Shown here: positions 25,550 through 38,744 of the stretch, in pieces
Layout of the letters: every line of letters begins with the position of its first letter
How positions within the stretch are numbered: position 1 is the first letter of the stretch
Notes under the pieces: generated by a model
What the model was told of the DNA's origin: nothing
The model's input: the letters and a program-made list of their open reading frames with translations, nothing else
Database searches by the model: none
Assembly (NCBI GenBank): GCA_023055425.1
Contig: JALGPY010000002.1
Span: 121,160,088-121,224,087 of the forward strand
Reading direction: 5' to 3'
Source: Linanthus parryae
Lineage: Eukaryota; Streptophyta; Magnoliopsida; Ericales; Polemoniaceae
Length of the DNA: 64,000 bases
Program-made: the position numbers and the translations under genes

Positions 25550-26732
25550 ATGACCCACGACGAGAAGGATACGTTAGATTATGTTAAAGTCACAATCGCT
25601 TCTCATAGTGCTAATAATATTGCAATCCTTAGACTTGAAGTCACTAGATACTCTAGTTGTGAAATATCGTGCTTTGATGTTATCATACGTTACACCGTAA
25701 CTGGGTAATCATAAAGGTAGCTATCAGGCATGATAGGATGCAAGCTTAGAGATCATAGTGATGTAGATAGGATTTGTCCCTCCCACATAATGGGAGTAAA
25801 TATCCACGACCACTCAAGGGATGAGGCTTATTGAATGTCTGGCCAGACTCAGATAAATCAATATAGAGATATTGATGTTATCTGCTTGCATAAGCATATT
25901 CCCAGGATCGAGGAACTATGGATTGGATATACGAGTGTGACTATTTATGTCTCGTGTCCAATCGGGATACGGAGACAAAGGGATAGTGCAATATGAGATT
26001 TGGGCACAAGAGGTTTGTAGGGATCACTGACTATTTCTATTAGTTGGGTGGCATGGATGTGTTGCTAGACACCGCTCTATGTTAGTAATAAGTTACTACC
26101 AACTAGATAGAAACCTATGGGGTCACACGTCAAATAGAGTAGAGCTAGATTTGAGATTAATTAATATTGATTAATTAATAGAATGATCATTGTGCAAGAC
26201 CTTGCAAACTTAGTAGGACTAATTTTCAATGAAGGGAATAATTCTAGTTCATGTAGAATTAGGAAACACCTTTATGGAAACAACAAGGAGTTGTTGGAGT
26301 ATATAAAGGAGGCTCTAGCTCCCTTCCCACTTGATTTTAATGTTATTATACATAACAAAGAGAGTGGGAGAGAGCAAAAGAGAGAGAGCAAGACACGCCT
26401 AGAGGCCGACCGCCCCTAGGCAGTCCACCCTTCCCGTCGGCGCAAGAGGAGGCCGAACTCCTCCATGTGCCTTTGTTGCTTTGATTCCTTCTTCCCTCTT
26501 CCTACGGTTCAAGCTAGCACTTGTTGAAGGAAGAATCTAGATCTCACCTCTAGACGTGGATCAAACGTAGAGACGAGGACACTATTCTTCGTGTGATCTC
26601 CCAAATCACAAAGGTACACATCCTCTATGTCTCTCATCATGTTATGATGTCTCTTCCTGTGATCCTTGGTGGGCTTTGAGTAGGATTATTTTTTTTGTTA
26701 TTCCGCTGCGTTACCTACGTCAAAACCCAACA
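25550..26732 (+). mobile_element. 5' LTR of copia-M, truncated at its 5' end
   Basis: It matches the 3' LTR at 32048-35795 from ATGACCCACGACGAGAAGG onward and lacks the first ~250 bp (TGTTGGAATTG... is absent). It contains TATATAAAGGAGGCTC near 26302 as promoter and ends ACCCAACA at 26732. A decayed primer-binding site, GTGGTATATTATT, follows. The TCTGGCCAGACTCAGATAAA block ties it to the other copia LTRs in the window. Confidence 0.92.
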
Positions 26733-28560
26733 GTGGTATATTATTGTTATTACGCGAAAACTTAAAATAATTGGCATAGTAGATGCAATAAACAAGATCT
26801 AATTTTACATGGGATGTAGGAATTAGTGAGTTTTGTCACATATGATGTGAATAATTTTGGATCAAGAACTAGGGTTTGGGCACATTCTTGGAAAATGGGT
26901 TTTCCAAGCATGGAAATAACTAAACTTGGGCAACAAGTAAGAAGTTGTTTTGAAAACAACTAAACTTGGGCAACAAGTAAGAAGTTGTTTATGGAAACAA
27001 CTAAACTAGGGAACCAAGGAAGGAATTGGTTATAGAAACAATTCCATATATTTTTATGGAAACAATTCCATAAATTGTTTATGAAATCAATTCCATGAAT
27101 TGTTTATGGAAACAATTCCATGAAACGTTTATGGAAACAATTCCATGAATTGTTTATGGAAACAACTCCATGACACGTTTATGGAAACAATTCCAAAGAG
27201 GTAGGGTGGCCCATTGGACCGCCCACCTCCTTGCTTGCCGCCCAAGACACGCGACCCTAGGGGCCGGCGCACCCTAGCGTATGGCCTAGCCGTGTGGGCT
27301 AGGGGCCGGCCGGCCCGGGCCTAGCGTGACAGTTCTTTGGTTGATTTTGACCATTCTTTGGTAAATCTCTTGGACCGTTTTGACCCTAGTATGTCCAAAA
27401 CAACTAAAATTGAACAAGCGCGTTAAAAATTGATTTTAACTGTATTATGTGATTTGTTGCATGGTGGATGGATATGGCCTAGGTTGTGGATGTTTTATGT
27501 TTTTGTGGTTTGGTTTACGGCCTGCGAGCTGATCAAATTAATGTAATAATTAATTAGGTTTTACGGTCTGCGAGTCGTCTTTCTCCTCAACATGTGAGGC
27601 CTTATTTATTTATTTATTTATTCTAGATGTTAGACTTGAATTAGAAATATTTAGATGTTAGCCAAGAGCATGGAGAAGAACACCGGAGAACCAGAGAAGA
27701 CAAAAGACGACGAGGACTCCCTATCCTAGGCGTGCAGCTATCGTGGAGCACATGGAGATGAGTTTGTCACTTTATGGCATATATATTATCATTGGCTTGG
27801 TAATATCTTAGTCTAGGGGCCATATCCATGCCACGTTATTTTTCTTTTGTGGATGTTTATTATTTATGTCTCGTTATTTATTTTTGTGTGTATGGCGATA
27901 CTAGCAAAACGCTAACAAGATAATAATAAACAAGGATGGTCTTTTATTGTGGATAGCCCAGTCCAAATAAGTAGATCATGTTGATTAGATCAACCAAACA
28001 AATTAACAAAAATCCCTCAATTAAATATTGCGTTTTGCATTCTCTTGCCAAAACACCCTTCATGATCAGGGTTCATTAAAATTCGGGCTTGCCAAAGCAA
28101 GGCGATTTCAATTTACCATGGTGTGTTGCGGACGACACAAGCTAGTAATGTGTGTATGTTAAAGCAAGATGTTGGACGCAACTGGGTAAGAATCAATTGG
28201 ATTGATGAACCTAGAGGCATGACAATTAGGCGTTATCATAAGGATAAAGAATAAAAGAGTTATTCACCTAATTGGACCAAGAGTTGCATGGGATGCAATT
28301 GGAATGGTTCCTACCTAAATAACCAATTCTTGGGTGACTTGCCAAAGCAAGCTCAATAAGAAGTGAAAAATGGAACTTGAACCCACTAGAAAATATATAA
28401 GATATTTTTCGCATTAATGGTGAGGGCTATTAATCCGAGAAAAATAGTGGGAGCTATGTTTGACAATTTAAATCCTTGTTGAATATAGTTAAACGTCACA
28501 ATATTTTGCATAAATCATTTTGTGTTGAATGCCCATCGCATTAAACAAACAAAACGCGAC
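26733..28560 (+). mobile_element. Copia-M leader region with a minisatellite-like stretch
   Basis: This is the non-coding leader between PBS and gag. At about 27035-27195 a 27-bp unit built on TTTATGGAAACAATTCCATGA recurs five to six times. The block at 28085-28340 (GGGCTTGCCAAAGCAAGGCG and the following text) is conserved in the leaders of copia-A and copia-B. No coding frame was seen. Confidence 0.8.
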
Positions 28561-29340
28561 TTTATGTCCATAAGATGGACAAGCTGTCTGGAATCTATTT
28601 TCTAGGTTGGTATAAAATTGAGAATTGTTCTCAAATAAAATAGAAATTGTTGTACATCGTAGAACGTAAAAGTTCTCTTCCCACCGACTACCTAGAATGG
28701 TTCTTTGGATGTAAACTGTCTCATGTCAGCTCCCATGAACTCTGAGCTTTGGAAGCAAGATGAGAAATATGGAGGCGTGTGATATGATCATACGTTAAAG
28801 AGGCTCTTTCAAAGAGCAAGCTTGTCATGAAAGGCTTGAAGTGTTGCTCCACTTTGCACTCGTCATGGTCAAGATGGAATAAGTTCGGGCTTTCCAAAGC
28901 AAGGCGACTTAGTTCATCAAGATATGACGCGACGACACCAGTTAGGAATGTGTGACTGCTGAAGCAAGATGTAAAGCGCAACTAAGCTACTTCAATAGGA
29001 TTGAAAGCTTAAGAGACTGGGAGTTATCTATAAGATAGATAAAGAATAAATCGTTATTCTCCCAAATGGACCGAAAATTGCGTTGGATGCAATTATAGTT
29101 TTGTTTAAAGGTGATTTACTCAATATGATTGAGAACCGCTATACAAAGCACTCATAAAGGGATAAAGGAAAAACATGTTAATGGTTAACAACATGGTTAA
29201 AAGCAAAAGGTTTTGCGTAGACCTCATGGGTATAAAGCAAGCTTGTTGCTAAAACCAAGTTGCCTTAAAGTCCCATAGGTGGTGTAAAGGAAGAGAGACT
29301 ACCCAAAGTATCTGGAAGGAAATAATAAAGGAATTATGAA
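28560..29340 (+). pseudogene. Copia-M gag remnant with an internal leader-like block
   Basis: At about 28575 the text reads MDKLSGIYFLGWYK, matching the start of the copia-B gag (KDKLSGTNFLDWYR). Near 29205-29330 it reads like the gag C-terminal basic region and ends YPKYLEG, without the zinc knuckle present in copia-B. Between these, 28885-29140 is a diverged second copy of the leader block 28085-28340, where gag coding should be. Many stops are present. The open frames on the minus strand here have no meaning. Confidence 0.7.
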
Positions 29341-29699
29341 TTCCAAATTAGGTAACTTTTTTATAGAAGTCAATATGTGTATCTCATCATCATGAGTATA
29401 TGATACTAGATGAGGATCTCACATTTATTGAAATGTGGTGGATCTCAAGAGAAATAGACAATTGAATAAGGAAGAAATAAACCTACACGTGGGGCAATGA
29501 AGCAAGGGGTTGCTGAATTAGCCGTAGGAAATTATTTCTAACTTTATGAAATTGTTCATGAATTAGACAAAAGGTGATTATGTCCCTGCTATGTGTAGGA
29601 TCATTATCATAGTTTCTTGTTTGGACAAGAAAGCTCACTATCATAATAAAGGACAAATGTTGTTCCATTTATTCTGATATGCATTATTGTAATGCAGTT

Positions 29700-31985
29700 T
29701 TGTCTAAATGAATTGTATATCCTTGATCATGATAATTTCATCTATAACATTAATACCAAGAGGTTTGCATATAATGATATGAACTTCACTTGTCTTTAGC
29801 ATTATCGTTTAGGCCACGTGAATAAGAGATACATACCTAGAACTCCATATGGATGGATTTCTGAAACTCACTCGATTATTGAATCATATGAGATATATAA
29901 GACTTATTTATTAGGCAAATATATGATCTTTTGTGAATCATACATATTGATGTGTGTAGGCCACTAAGCACAAATGCTAAATGTGGTTTTTCAATACTTC
30001 GTCATATTTACTGATGGGATCAAAGAAATATGGATTTGTGTACCTTATGAAGGCCAAATCTGAATCATTTGAATTGTTCAAAGAATTCAAGAATGAAGTA
30101 GAGAGACAGCATGGCAAAAGTATTAGGGCTCCACGATTGGATCGTAGAGGAGAGTACTTGAGCCAAGAGTTTGACAAGCATCTATGAGAAGTATTGGATA
30201 TGATTCAAACTCGCTCCACCTAGCACGCCACATGGGTTTGGCGTGTCTAAAAGGAGAGTTCAGACCTTTTTGGACACGGTTCGGTCCATGATGAGTCAAA
30301 CAGAACTTCCAGTTTACTTTTAGGGGCTATGTTCTAATTACAACAAAATTCGCGCTTAACCTTGTTCCATCCAAATAAATTATGAGAACCACCATATGAG
30401 ATATGAACTAGGAAGTGTCCTAGCAGGTTGTTCATAATGATTTGGGTTATGTAGTTTATGTAAAGGCGTTTACAGTTAAACTTGGACTCAAAACGGATAA
30501 ATTTTTTGTGGGATATCCTGAGGAAACAAAGGATATTATCTCTACACTCCAATCGAGAACAAAATTGATTGTTGCTCGAATCGTTGTGTTTCTATATAGA
30601 TATTGTCTCTAAAAGAAACAGTGGGAGCACTGTAGAACTTGAAGGAGTTCACGAACCACAACAGAACATTGATCCGTTTTATGGAACATGAGCAGGATCA
30701 CAAGATGTTGTGCAGAAACCTACTCAAATAACACAAGAACCTCGTAGGTTATGTAGGATATGTCAAGGGACTAGATAAATAAGATTTCTCATAAACCGTG
30801 ATATATTACTCATCGAGATGAGCCTACAACCTATGAGATGGCAGCGTGTGGGCCATACTCTCAGAAATGGCTTGGAGCCGTAAGATACGATATGGAATCC
30901 ATGTATACCAACAAAGTATGGACTTTGGTGGAACCACCTGAAATGGTAGGACTCATAGGGTGCAAGTGGGTTATGAGAAAACCAACATGGATGGTAATAT
31001 GATTACTTCTAAGGGACAACTGGTTTGAAAAGGGTTTCATCTGAGTTCATAGTATAGACTATGACGAAATCTTTCCCCAGTTGTGATGCTTAAATCCATT
31101 CGCATCTTGCTTGTAGCAATCTATTTATAGATTGAGTCAAGCTTCTTGGAGTTGAATTCTTCGAATTTATGATACAATCGAAGGAGTTTGGTTCTATCAA
31201 AATTGAAGATAAAGCTTGTGTTTACAAGAAGGTTAGTGGGAGCATAGTTAAATTTCTGGTCTTGTATGTAGAAACATACTAATTATTGGGAATAATGTCT
31301 CTACTCAGCAATCTTGTATAGATTGGCTAGAGAAATTGAATTCCAATAATAGAATTAGGCGAGACAATCTATAAAATCTATGGAGATAGATCAAAGTAAT
31401 TGTTCAGCCTGAGTCATGGTACATATATTGAAAAAGGTGTTGAAATGGTTCAACATGTATAGAATATGGATTCTACCTATGTCACATGGAATTAGTCAGT
31501 GGAAGACTAATTGTCTTTCCAATTAAATTTAGAAAAGGACCGTTTGAATAAGATTCATGAGATACGCCATGTAATGTACTAGGCCAGATGAGTCATATGG
31601 TATGACACAAAGATACCAATCAAATGCAAGTGAGGTGTCACTTGATAATTATCCAAAATTATCCTTAAGTACTTGAGAGTAACTTAGGATGAGCTCTTGA
31701 TAAAGAAGGATCGGAAGAGTTTACTGTCAAGGGTTATAGTGAAGAGAACTTCAAAGAAGATTTCAGATTATAGTTAGGTTTTATGTTTTGCACTAGTGGG
31801 AGTGACTGTGAGTTGGAAAGGTTCCAGGCAAGATTCAGTTACCGATTCTATCACATAGGAATGAGTATATTTATGCATAAGATGCACTTACTCAGAATAT
31901 TCAATCTCAATCAAATTGTTGATGGAGGAGATGTGAATACTTGCAAGATACCAGCATGTTTCTCGCCCCTACGCAGTGTAAGAGT
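29700..31985 (+). pseudogene. Copia-M pol remnant (integrase, RT, RNase H)
   Basis: The GAG-pre-integrase end is readable at about 29810-29925 (GHVNKRY, LLGKY). The integrase core part follows at 30015-30185 (SKKYGFVYLMKAKSESFELF and RGEYLSQEFDKHL; the catalytic RSDRGGEY step is mutated to RLDRRGEY). The start of RT is near 30840-30990 (SMYTNKVWTLVE, GCKWVM). A tail related to the copia C-terminal segment (DVNTCKIPA) lies at about 31930. Numerous stops and indels make it a dead pol, far more decayed than copia-B. Confidence 0.82.
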
Positions 31986-32031
31986 AGGGCTGCGCTAGAT
32001 CAATAGGCATACGATGCAGGAGATTGACTCT

Positions 32032-32047
32032 AGTGCAAGTGGGAGAC
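32032..32047 (+). other. Polypurine tract of copia-M
   Basis: AGTGCAAGTGGGAGAC directly precedes the 3' LTR start TGTTGGAATT. The same sequence in reverse precedes the 3' LTR of copia-B at 56593-56612. Confidence 0.85.
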
Positions 32048-33050
32048 TGTTGGAATTGTGCTCTAGAGGCAATCAATTTATTGTGACAAATATATGGATT
32101 TACAATTCATTATGTTATCCATATGAAGATATGTTAGCATGAATGAAGTCCTTAGAATATAAGTGTTATATTCTTAAATATCCCTAGTCAATTATAATGA
32201 TTAATGGGACAATCATCTATAGACTAGTATGGGGTTGAATTGATATGAAGATATCACGATCCAACACATGGGTATGCATTAGGAGTAATGGCATACTGGA
32301 TGACCCACGACGAGAAGGATACATTAGATTATGTTAAAGTCACAATCGCTTCTCATAGTGCTAATAATATTGCAATCCTTAGACTTGAAGTCACTAGATA
32401 CTCTAGTTGTGAAATATCGTGCTTTGATGTTATCAAACGTTACACCATAACTGGGTAATCATAAAGGTAGCTATCGGGCATGATAGGAAGCAAGCTTAGA
32501 GATCGTAGTGATGTAGATAGTATTTGTCCCTCCCACATAATGAGAGTAAATATCCACGGCCACTCGAGGGATGAGGCTTACTGAATGTCTAGCCAGACTC
32601 AGATAAATCAATATAGAGATATTGATGTTATCTGCTTGCATAAGCACATTCCCAGGATCGAGGAACTATGGATTGGATATACGAGTGTGACTATTTATGT
32701 CTCGTGTCTAATCCGGATATGGAGACAAAGGGATAGTGCAATATGAGATATTGGGCACGGGAGGTTTGTCGGGATCACTGACTATTTCTAATAGTTGGGT
32801 GGCATGGATGTGTTGCTAGACACCGCTCCATGTTAGTAATAAGTTACTACCAACTAGATAGAAACCTATGAGGTCACACGTCAAATAGAGTAGAGCTAGA
32901 TTTGGGATTAATTAATATTGATTAATTAATAGAAGGATCATTGTGCAACACCTTGCAAACTTAGTAGGACTAATTTGCAAGGAAGGGAATAATTTTAGTT
33001 CATGTAGAATTAGGAAACACCTTTATGGAAACAACAAGGAGTTGTTGGAG

Positions 33051-35356
33051 GACACCCCAAGGCTAAAAATTTGGACTCACTAGAAATTCGCTCTGACCTC
33101 TCACTAGAAATCTCATCGGATTTGTGCTTCCTTCCCTCCTCCTCCTCCATGCGATTTATTATTCTGTTGAGGAGGGGGAGGGGGGATTTGATGATTCACT
33201 GTATTTTTGAATCCTTTTTATTCCTTCGAATAAGTGATTCAGCCTCATTTGGGGTCTGACTTGTCTCTTTGGTTGGAACTCTATCCAGTATGGAATTTCT
33301 CTCTTTGTTCCCTGGGTCTCAACCAATATTTGTCTCCTTTCTTCATTTCTGATCTCGTCCCTATTTTGGTTGAGATGTATGTATCTTTTGTTTTCTGGTG
33401 AGGGCGTAAATCTCTCTGGAGGTGTCTCGTACATCGCCATGACTTAGCTTCACCAGCTCGGCTCTGTACCTGGGTTTCTCCGTCACCTCAAGAGACCAAT
33501 TGTTCGTGATGCCGCCAGGTTCGGCCTCGCTTTGTCTGATTCTGGGAGCTGTACCAATTGTAGGGGTGCTTCATGAACGACGTTTACCGGTTAGATATAG
33601 TTGATGGCGGCTTGGCTGGCGCTATGAGGGTTTTGTTCTCCGAAGGCCGTCGAGATCTGGGTTCAGGGCAGTGAGAGACCCTCTGTTTGAAAACTCGGTT
33701 CCTCTGCTTGTGTCGGAGATATGGGTGTACCACATCACTAGCCTAAGACGATGCCGCACCGCTGCCGAATCTCTGATCTGAAAATCCTAATTTTTCGTAG
33801 CTGTTTTGTATGGGGGAAGATTAGGACTGGGAATCTGGCGGAGTGAAGTGTCTGTCGACCTGTGCTTCGATGTTGGAGGCGCCTCCGCTGTGCCTGTGGT
33901 GGTTCTACCGTGGTGTAGGTGGCTGGAACGAACGGTGATATCCCTGCAACGTGGCACTACCAGCCACCGTTCATCTTGGGTTGATTGACTAGCCGTGAGG
34001 GTGATGGTTGCTTTCCTGATGGGTTTTCTCATTTTTCAGTGGGCCCATAGCCTGTGGTGCTAGTCTTTCAGCTGTCTCATCTTAGGGAAGTGATTACTTC
34101 CTCTGTTTCTCCTCTTTCTTCCTCCTTTCCTAAAACGAACGTTTCCTTTCTTTCTTCCACTTTCCTAAAATGGTAACCTTTGCAATGTTATTTGACTAAT
34201 TTGTCCCTGAAATAATACCCCCTCTTTCTCTACACCCTACTGTCCCTACCCACACAATACCACTTATCACCAACCTTATCCCTTCATTTTGTCTACTGGC
34301 CACAGAAAGTGAAGAGAGAGAGAGAGAGAGAGAGACATTGAGACTTGAGAGCAACGGGAGGAAGAAGAGAGGCAGAAGAAGGTGAAGAGGAAGTCGTCGT
34401 CCCCATCCCCGTCGCCGTCCCGTACCGTCGCCTTCGTCGTCCGGTACCGTCTCCGTCGTCTTACGCTACCGTCTCCGTCGTCGTCTGGTACCTTCGCCGT
34501 CGTCAGCAACTACCAGGCTCACCGTGGAGCCGACTGTGAATCTCATCCTCTCTCTCTCTCAGATCTGATCGTTGCTTGGATTTGAAGATCCATTCCGGCG
34601 ATTTGAATCCTCTCGCCCAGATCCGATAGGCGGCGAGGACGGTGGCGCATCGGAGATAAGAAGCACCCGACGGTGGCGCATCGCAGATAAGAAGCACCCG
34701 ACGGTGGCTCTGCGTCGGCGATTTTTTCTCCTTATACTTCTTTTCCTTTTTCTGGTCATCTTCTCCTGTTCTTCTAACTCTTTTGAAAACTCTGTAGATC
34801 TTTAAGTTCTTTTGTTCAGCTATGTATAATTTGGTATAGAACTGTTTTTTTTTTTCGCTTTAGATCCCCATTGGTCTTTGAACATGCTATGTTAATTTTG
34901 GTTGATTTTGCTGTGGTGATAATTGTGGTGGTGGTGGTTTTGGTAAACCAGAGGCAGAGGGAGAGAGGGGGACACGGTGAGGAAATTGTGTAGAAGGGGA
35001 AGGGTAATTTGGACATTTTACTGACTTTCTTAATCTACGTGCGAACAGTAAATGGAAGAAAGTGGAGAAACAGAGGAAGTATGTTACATATGAGCCCTAT
35101 GCCTATTTTACCTATCAGTACAAAATAAAAAAGATGCATCTAGTATCGTGTAGGTATTGTTTGGGCGTGTTTGTGTCACTAGTAGCCTATTCGGTTTAAT
35201 GTAATATGTTGTGAAGTAGGTTACAGTTAGTGCCCTAGTTGTCCACTTGATGGTGCTAGGCTATTTAGCCTGTAGTTTTATCTGGGGAATGTCCCTTGTA
35301 AACCTGTACTGATTTGATCCCGTTATATCCAAAATTCAAATCTTACCCAAAAAAAA
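33051..35356 (+). mobile_element. Poly(A) retroposon, probably a LINE derivative without ORF2
   Basis: Perfect 12-bp duplications, GAGTTGTTGGAG, flank the insert at 33039-33050 and 35357-35368. The insert ends CAAATCTTACCC plus eight A, the 3' end style of plant L1 elements. The 5' part (33051-34090) is G+C-rich with CT runs, and no RT, endonuclease or known host protein is readable. The minus frame at 33159-33440 and the short frames near 34000 show no recognisable domain. I infer an internally deleted LINE; a processed transcript of an unknown gene is the alternative. A Stowaway-like element (34097-35079) sits within it. Confidence 0.8.
34097..35079. mobile_element. Stowaway-like element of 983 bp with gene-leader-like interior
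   Basis: The ends CTTCCTCTGTTTCTCC and, in reverse from the right, CTTCCTCTGTTTCTCC are identical and the match continues to about 26 bp with one difference. TA flanks both sides (34095-34096, 35080-35081). The interior is unusual for a MITE. It has a (GA)n run near 34313-34335, a CGTCGTC/CCGTCC-rich stretch at 34390-34510, and a 31-bp tandem pair (GGTGGCGCATCG...AAGCACCCGA) at 34640-34701. A CT/T-rich, exon-intron-border-like stretch follows. This looks like a captured 5' part of a plant gene, but no protein is recognisable. Confidence 0.82.
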
Positions 35357-38079
35357 GAGTTGTTGGAGTATATAAAGGAGGCTGTAGCTCCCTTCCCACT
35401 TTATGTTAATGTTATTAGACATAACAAAGAGAGTGGGAGAGCGCAAAAGAGAGAGAGCAAGGCACGCCGGCCGACCGCCCCTAGGCCGTCCGACCTTCCC
35501 GTCGGCGCAAGAGGAGGCCGAACTCCTCCATGTGCCTTTTTTGATTTGATTCCTTCTTCCCTCTTCCTCCGGTTCAAGCTAGCAGTTGTTAAAGGAAGAA
35601 TCTAGATCTCACCTCTAGACGCGGATCAACCGTAGAGACGAGGACACTATTCTTCGTGTGATCTCCCAAATCACAAAGGTACACATCCTCTATGTCTCTC
35701 ATCATGTTATGATGTCTCTTCCTGTGATCCTTGGTGGGCTTTGAGTAGGATTTTTTTTTGTTATTCCGCTGTGTTACCTACGTCAAAACCCAACAAGAAT
35801 TTCATTGAAAGTCAAATAAAATATGAAAGAGACACATTCAGGTCCAGATACAACACATAGGCTTCAAGAATGAGCAAAAACACATGATTTGAATATGTAA
35901 GAAGGATGATAGAGAGAGATCAGGAACAACTCTCATCCTTTAAGACACAAACTTTCTTGTAAAACTTCATCCATGAGGATGGACCCATGAATCCACAAGG
36001 AGATGCAAAAATAGACACATGCAAGGACATTTTCAGATGATCTACCATGGAAAAGGACATTAGAACCAAGAATATGCAAAGATCAAAGATTAAATCAAGG
36101 ATTTACCTCAAAGATCAAGATTGGTGAGCAAAAGAGTATTGTGAGCTCAAATCCTTGGGTTAGAATGAAAAAAGAACTCTCCACCAAGGTTGTATCTAGC
36201 TTGGAGATGAATGTTCCATTCTTTGGATGCTAGAATATGAAGTTTTGATGGTGTTTTGTGGAGGTCTTAGCACAAAAACGAGATGGAGTTCCTTTGAGAG
36301 AAAAGAGAACTTCTAGTGACTTTGAGATAGATAGTGGGTGTGAGAAATGATGAGGATGGGCTGCATAGCAAAGATATAAAGATGTACAAGAGATTGAGTG
36401 CATTGGTCACACCATACTAATTTGCAAGGAGTGCACTAGTGTAATCAAACTAGGCACAAATAGCACAACAAAAGATGGCACACTTCACTAGCTCCAAAAG
36501 ATTTAATATGAAGAGTGACATTAGAAAAAGACTCTAGGGTTGATAGGTATCCAACTCCCACAAGTTTTAGACCCATAGAATAGCAAAATACCAAGTTTTT
36601 TCCTTGCTTTTGTGGCTCCCTTTCTCAAATTCGGGAATGCACTAGAAAGTTTTGGTTCAATGAAAAAGATAGCTTGGGAAGAGTAAAATTGATACAAATC
36701 TATGGTGTATAAGGATGAACAATACGGTAACAATACTCTCCCACATACAAGAAATACATACTTGCTAAAATGACACTTCATACCACTTTCTTAGAACTCG
36801 CACTTCATAACAAATAAGAAATGATCAATATTAAGACTATAGGTGACTAATATGACATTCCACGTCCACTTATTTAGCCCCAAAAAATAATGTTATAAAA
36901 ACGGTCATAAATCAACTCCAAATAATGTTTTAATGTGTTTAATTACGCGGGATGTCACAGCTTTTGCGATCCATCCTACATTGAGCTTCCTTCGCCTAGG
37001 CCTGCGCGGGAAAGAAACAAAGACCACGGTTTTTCCAAAGTCAGCAAGAAATGCTGAGTAAGCAAACACCCAAACACGTAAACCGGATAATAGGTATTTT
37101 ATTTAATAAACCAAGATGATAATTGGAAGGTAATCAAATATGTTTTCATGAATGACCATGTATGAAAGATATCTATTTTCCCAACCCTTTATTTAATAAT
37201 ACGATTTTAGGAACATGATCTCAAATAATAAAGACATATATCCTAGGGAAACATTCTCCATACAATTACCCAATTAGGGGATTCCAAAAATTCAATTCAC
37301 CATAGATTATTCACATAAAAAGCCACACTATTATTTTGTTGTAGCGGGGAAGAACCAACTGTCAATATATCAAAAAATATCCATAACCAAGCTACCAAGA
37401 CCTTAAGTGTCGACACCTCCCTAAAGGGTTCTTGCGCTCATAAGGAGTGAGTACAAGGAGCGACCCGGAGCTAAGTGCGACCGGGTTAACCATATAAGTA
37501 TCCAAGTATCCAAATAGTGTTCCGCCGCCCAACTCTTTCCACTTTACGTTAGTACACATTATTAATTTATAATGTGATAACTTTAAAAGGAGTATTTAGA
37601 CACATAATCAAAATATCAAGTTGAACATGTACATTACAAATCACATTTTGAGACATGAAATCATAAAAATATTTGGACACGAAAGGAGGACGGGCTCACT
37701 AGGCCTGGCATGTTTACTTACCTCAAGTAGCAACGAAAACTAGCACGATAATATATTCTACAGAGAGACGTAGCCCTCGTCTATGAACCCTTCACCTACA
37801 ATTTAATTGGAAAGTTTCTAGTCACACGGTTGTACTCTTAACAAATGATTGTACTAACCCTATATGAATGCCTTGTTAGGACATATGATTTAATCCAACT
37901 CATACGGTCCGAATAAATACCAAAATGATTTTCCTGTGCAAATGATGTTAAATCTAAGTTAATTTGTATCATACTATTAGTTACTACTATTTTTAAGTAA
38001 ATCGCGTATGAGGGAGGTATATTAAAATTTTCAACTTGTCACAGTTTACAAAAATCGGTATTTAGGAAAATATACATTT

Positions 38080-38410
38080 TATTTTGGTGTAAAACAGTTG
38101 TAGATGAAAGTATACATGTAGGGCTTCGTAATGGTTTAAAGTGTAGTAAAAACGAAGCTCGTATGAGTGAGTTATGACCTCTCAAAGTTGGGTCAAATAA
38201 TATGTTTGAATCCAGATTTTCAGACCCGACTATTCTTACAAAATAAGGCACTTGAAAAATTATAAATAATTTAAATATGAGACCAGTTGGAAATGAAATT
38301 AGACTCGTAGAACTTCGAAACGATATAAGGTGGGACAAAAACCGATTTTTTGTGAGTGAGATATGACCTCTCAAATTCAGGTCAAGAATTTTGGCCGAGA
38401 ATTTAGTATC
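38080..38410. repeat. Diverged tandem duplication inside the gypsy-like unit
   Basis: Two blocks of about 180 bp carry the same series of motifs. GTAGATGAAA/GGAAATGAAA comes first, then GGGCTTCG/GAACTTCG and AAAAACGAAG/AAAAACCGAT. Each ends GTGAG(T/A)TATGACCTCTCAAA, followed by GGGTCAA or AGGTCAA. The motif set is typical of plant gypsy LTRs. Confidence 0.65.
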
Positions 38411-38744
38411 AAAACCAGACTAACTCCTTTCGAATTTCATTTTTTTCCACAACCTTATGAGAATAATTCGTTTTAGTTATATAAAATAGAAGGAAGATGG
38501 TCTATATGAAGAATTAATAATGAAATTGAATAACTCTAGTATAGAAGATGCATGAATGATCAAAATAAAGAACTATGATTGAAACTTACCAAACTTGGTC
38601 TTTAGGAATACCCATATGAAGTGAAAATGAAGAGAGAGCTTGAGGTCTTCAACTATGGAAGTAAGAGGAGAGTGTGGTGATTATTTCATCCAAGTGAGAG
38701 AGGTAGGTATCTATAGAGAGAGGTGGAGTCTTGGAGTTGATGTT

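Larger units (their letters stand above)
32048..35795 (+). mobile_element. 3' LTR of copia-M, interrupted by a retroposon
   Basis: The LTR starts TGTTGGAATT and ends ACCCAACA at 35795, after which gypsy-like sequence resumes (AGAATTTCATTG). The LTR proper is 32048-33050 plus 35369-35795, with GAGTTGTTGGAG present on both sides of the insertion. It keeps the first ~250 bp that the 5' LTR lost. The two LTRs are alike with scattered differences. Confidence 0.92.

Noticed and set aside
28721..29668. Minus-strand frames in copia-M
   Set aside because: They are antisense to the decayed gag/pol, without domain.
34276..34805. Overlapping Arg/Ser/Thr-rich frames in the Stowaway-like element
   Set aside because: Frames overlap on both strands in a low-complexity GC-rich stretch and show no domain; recorded only as possible captured leader sequence.
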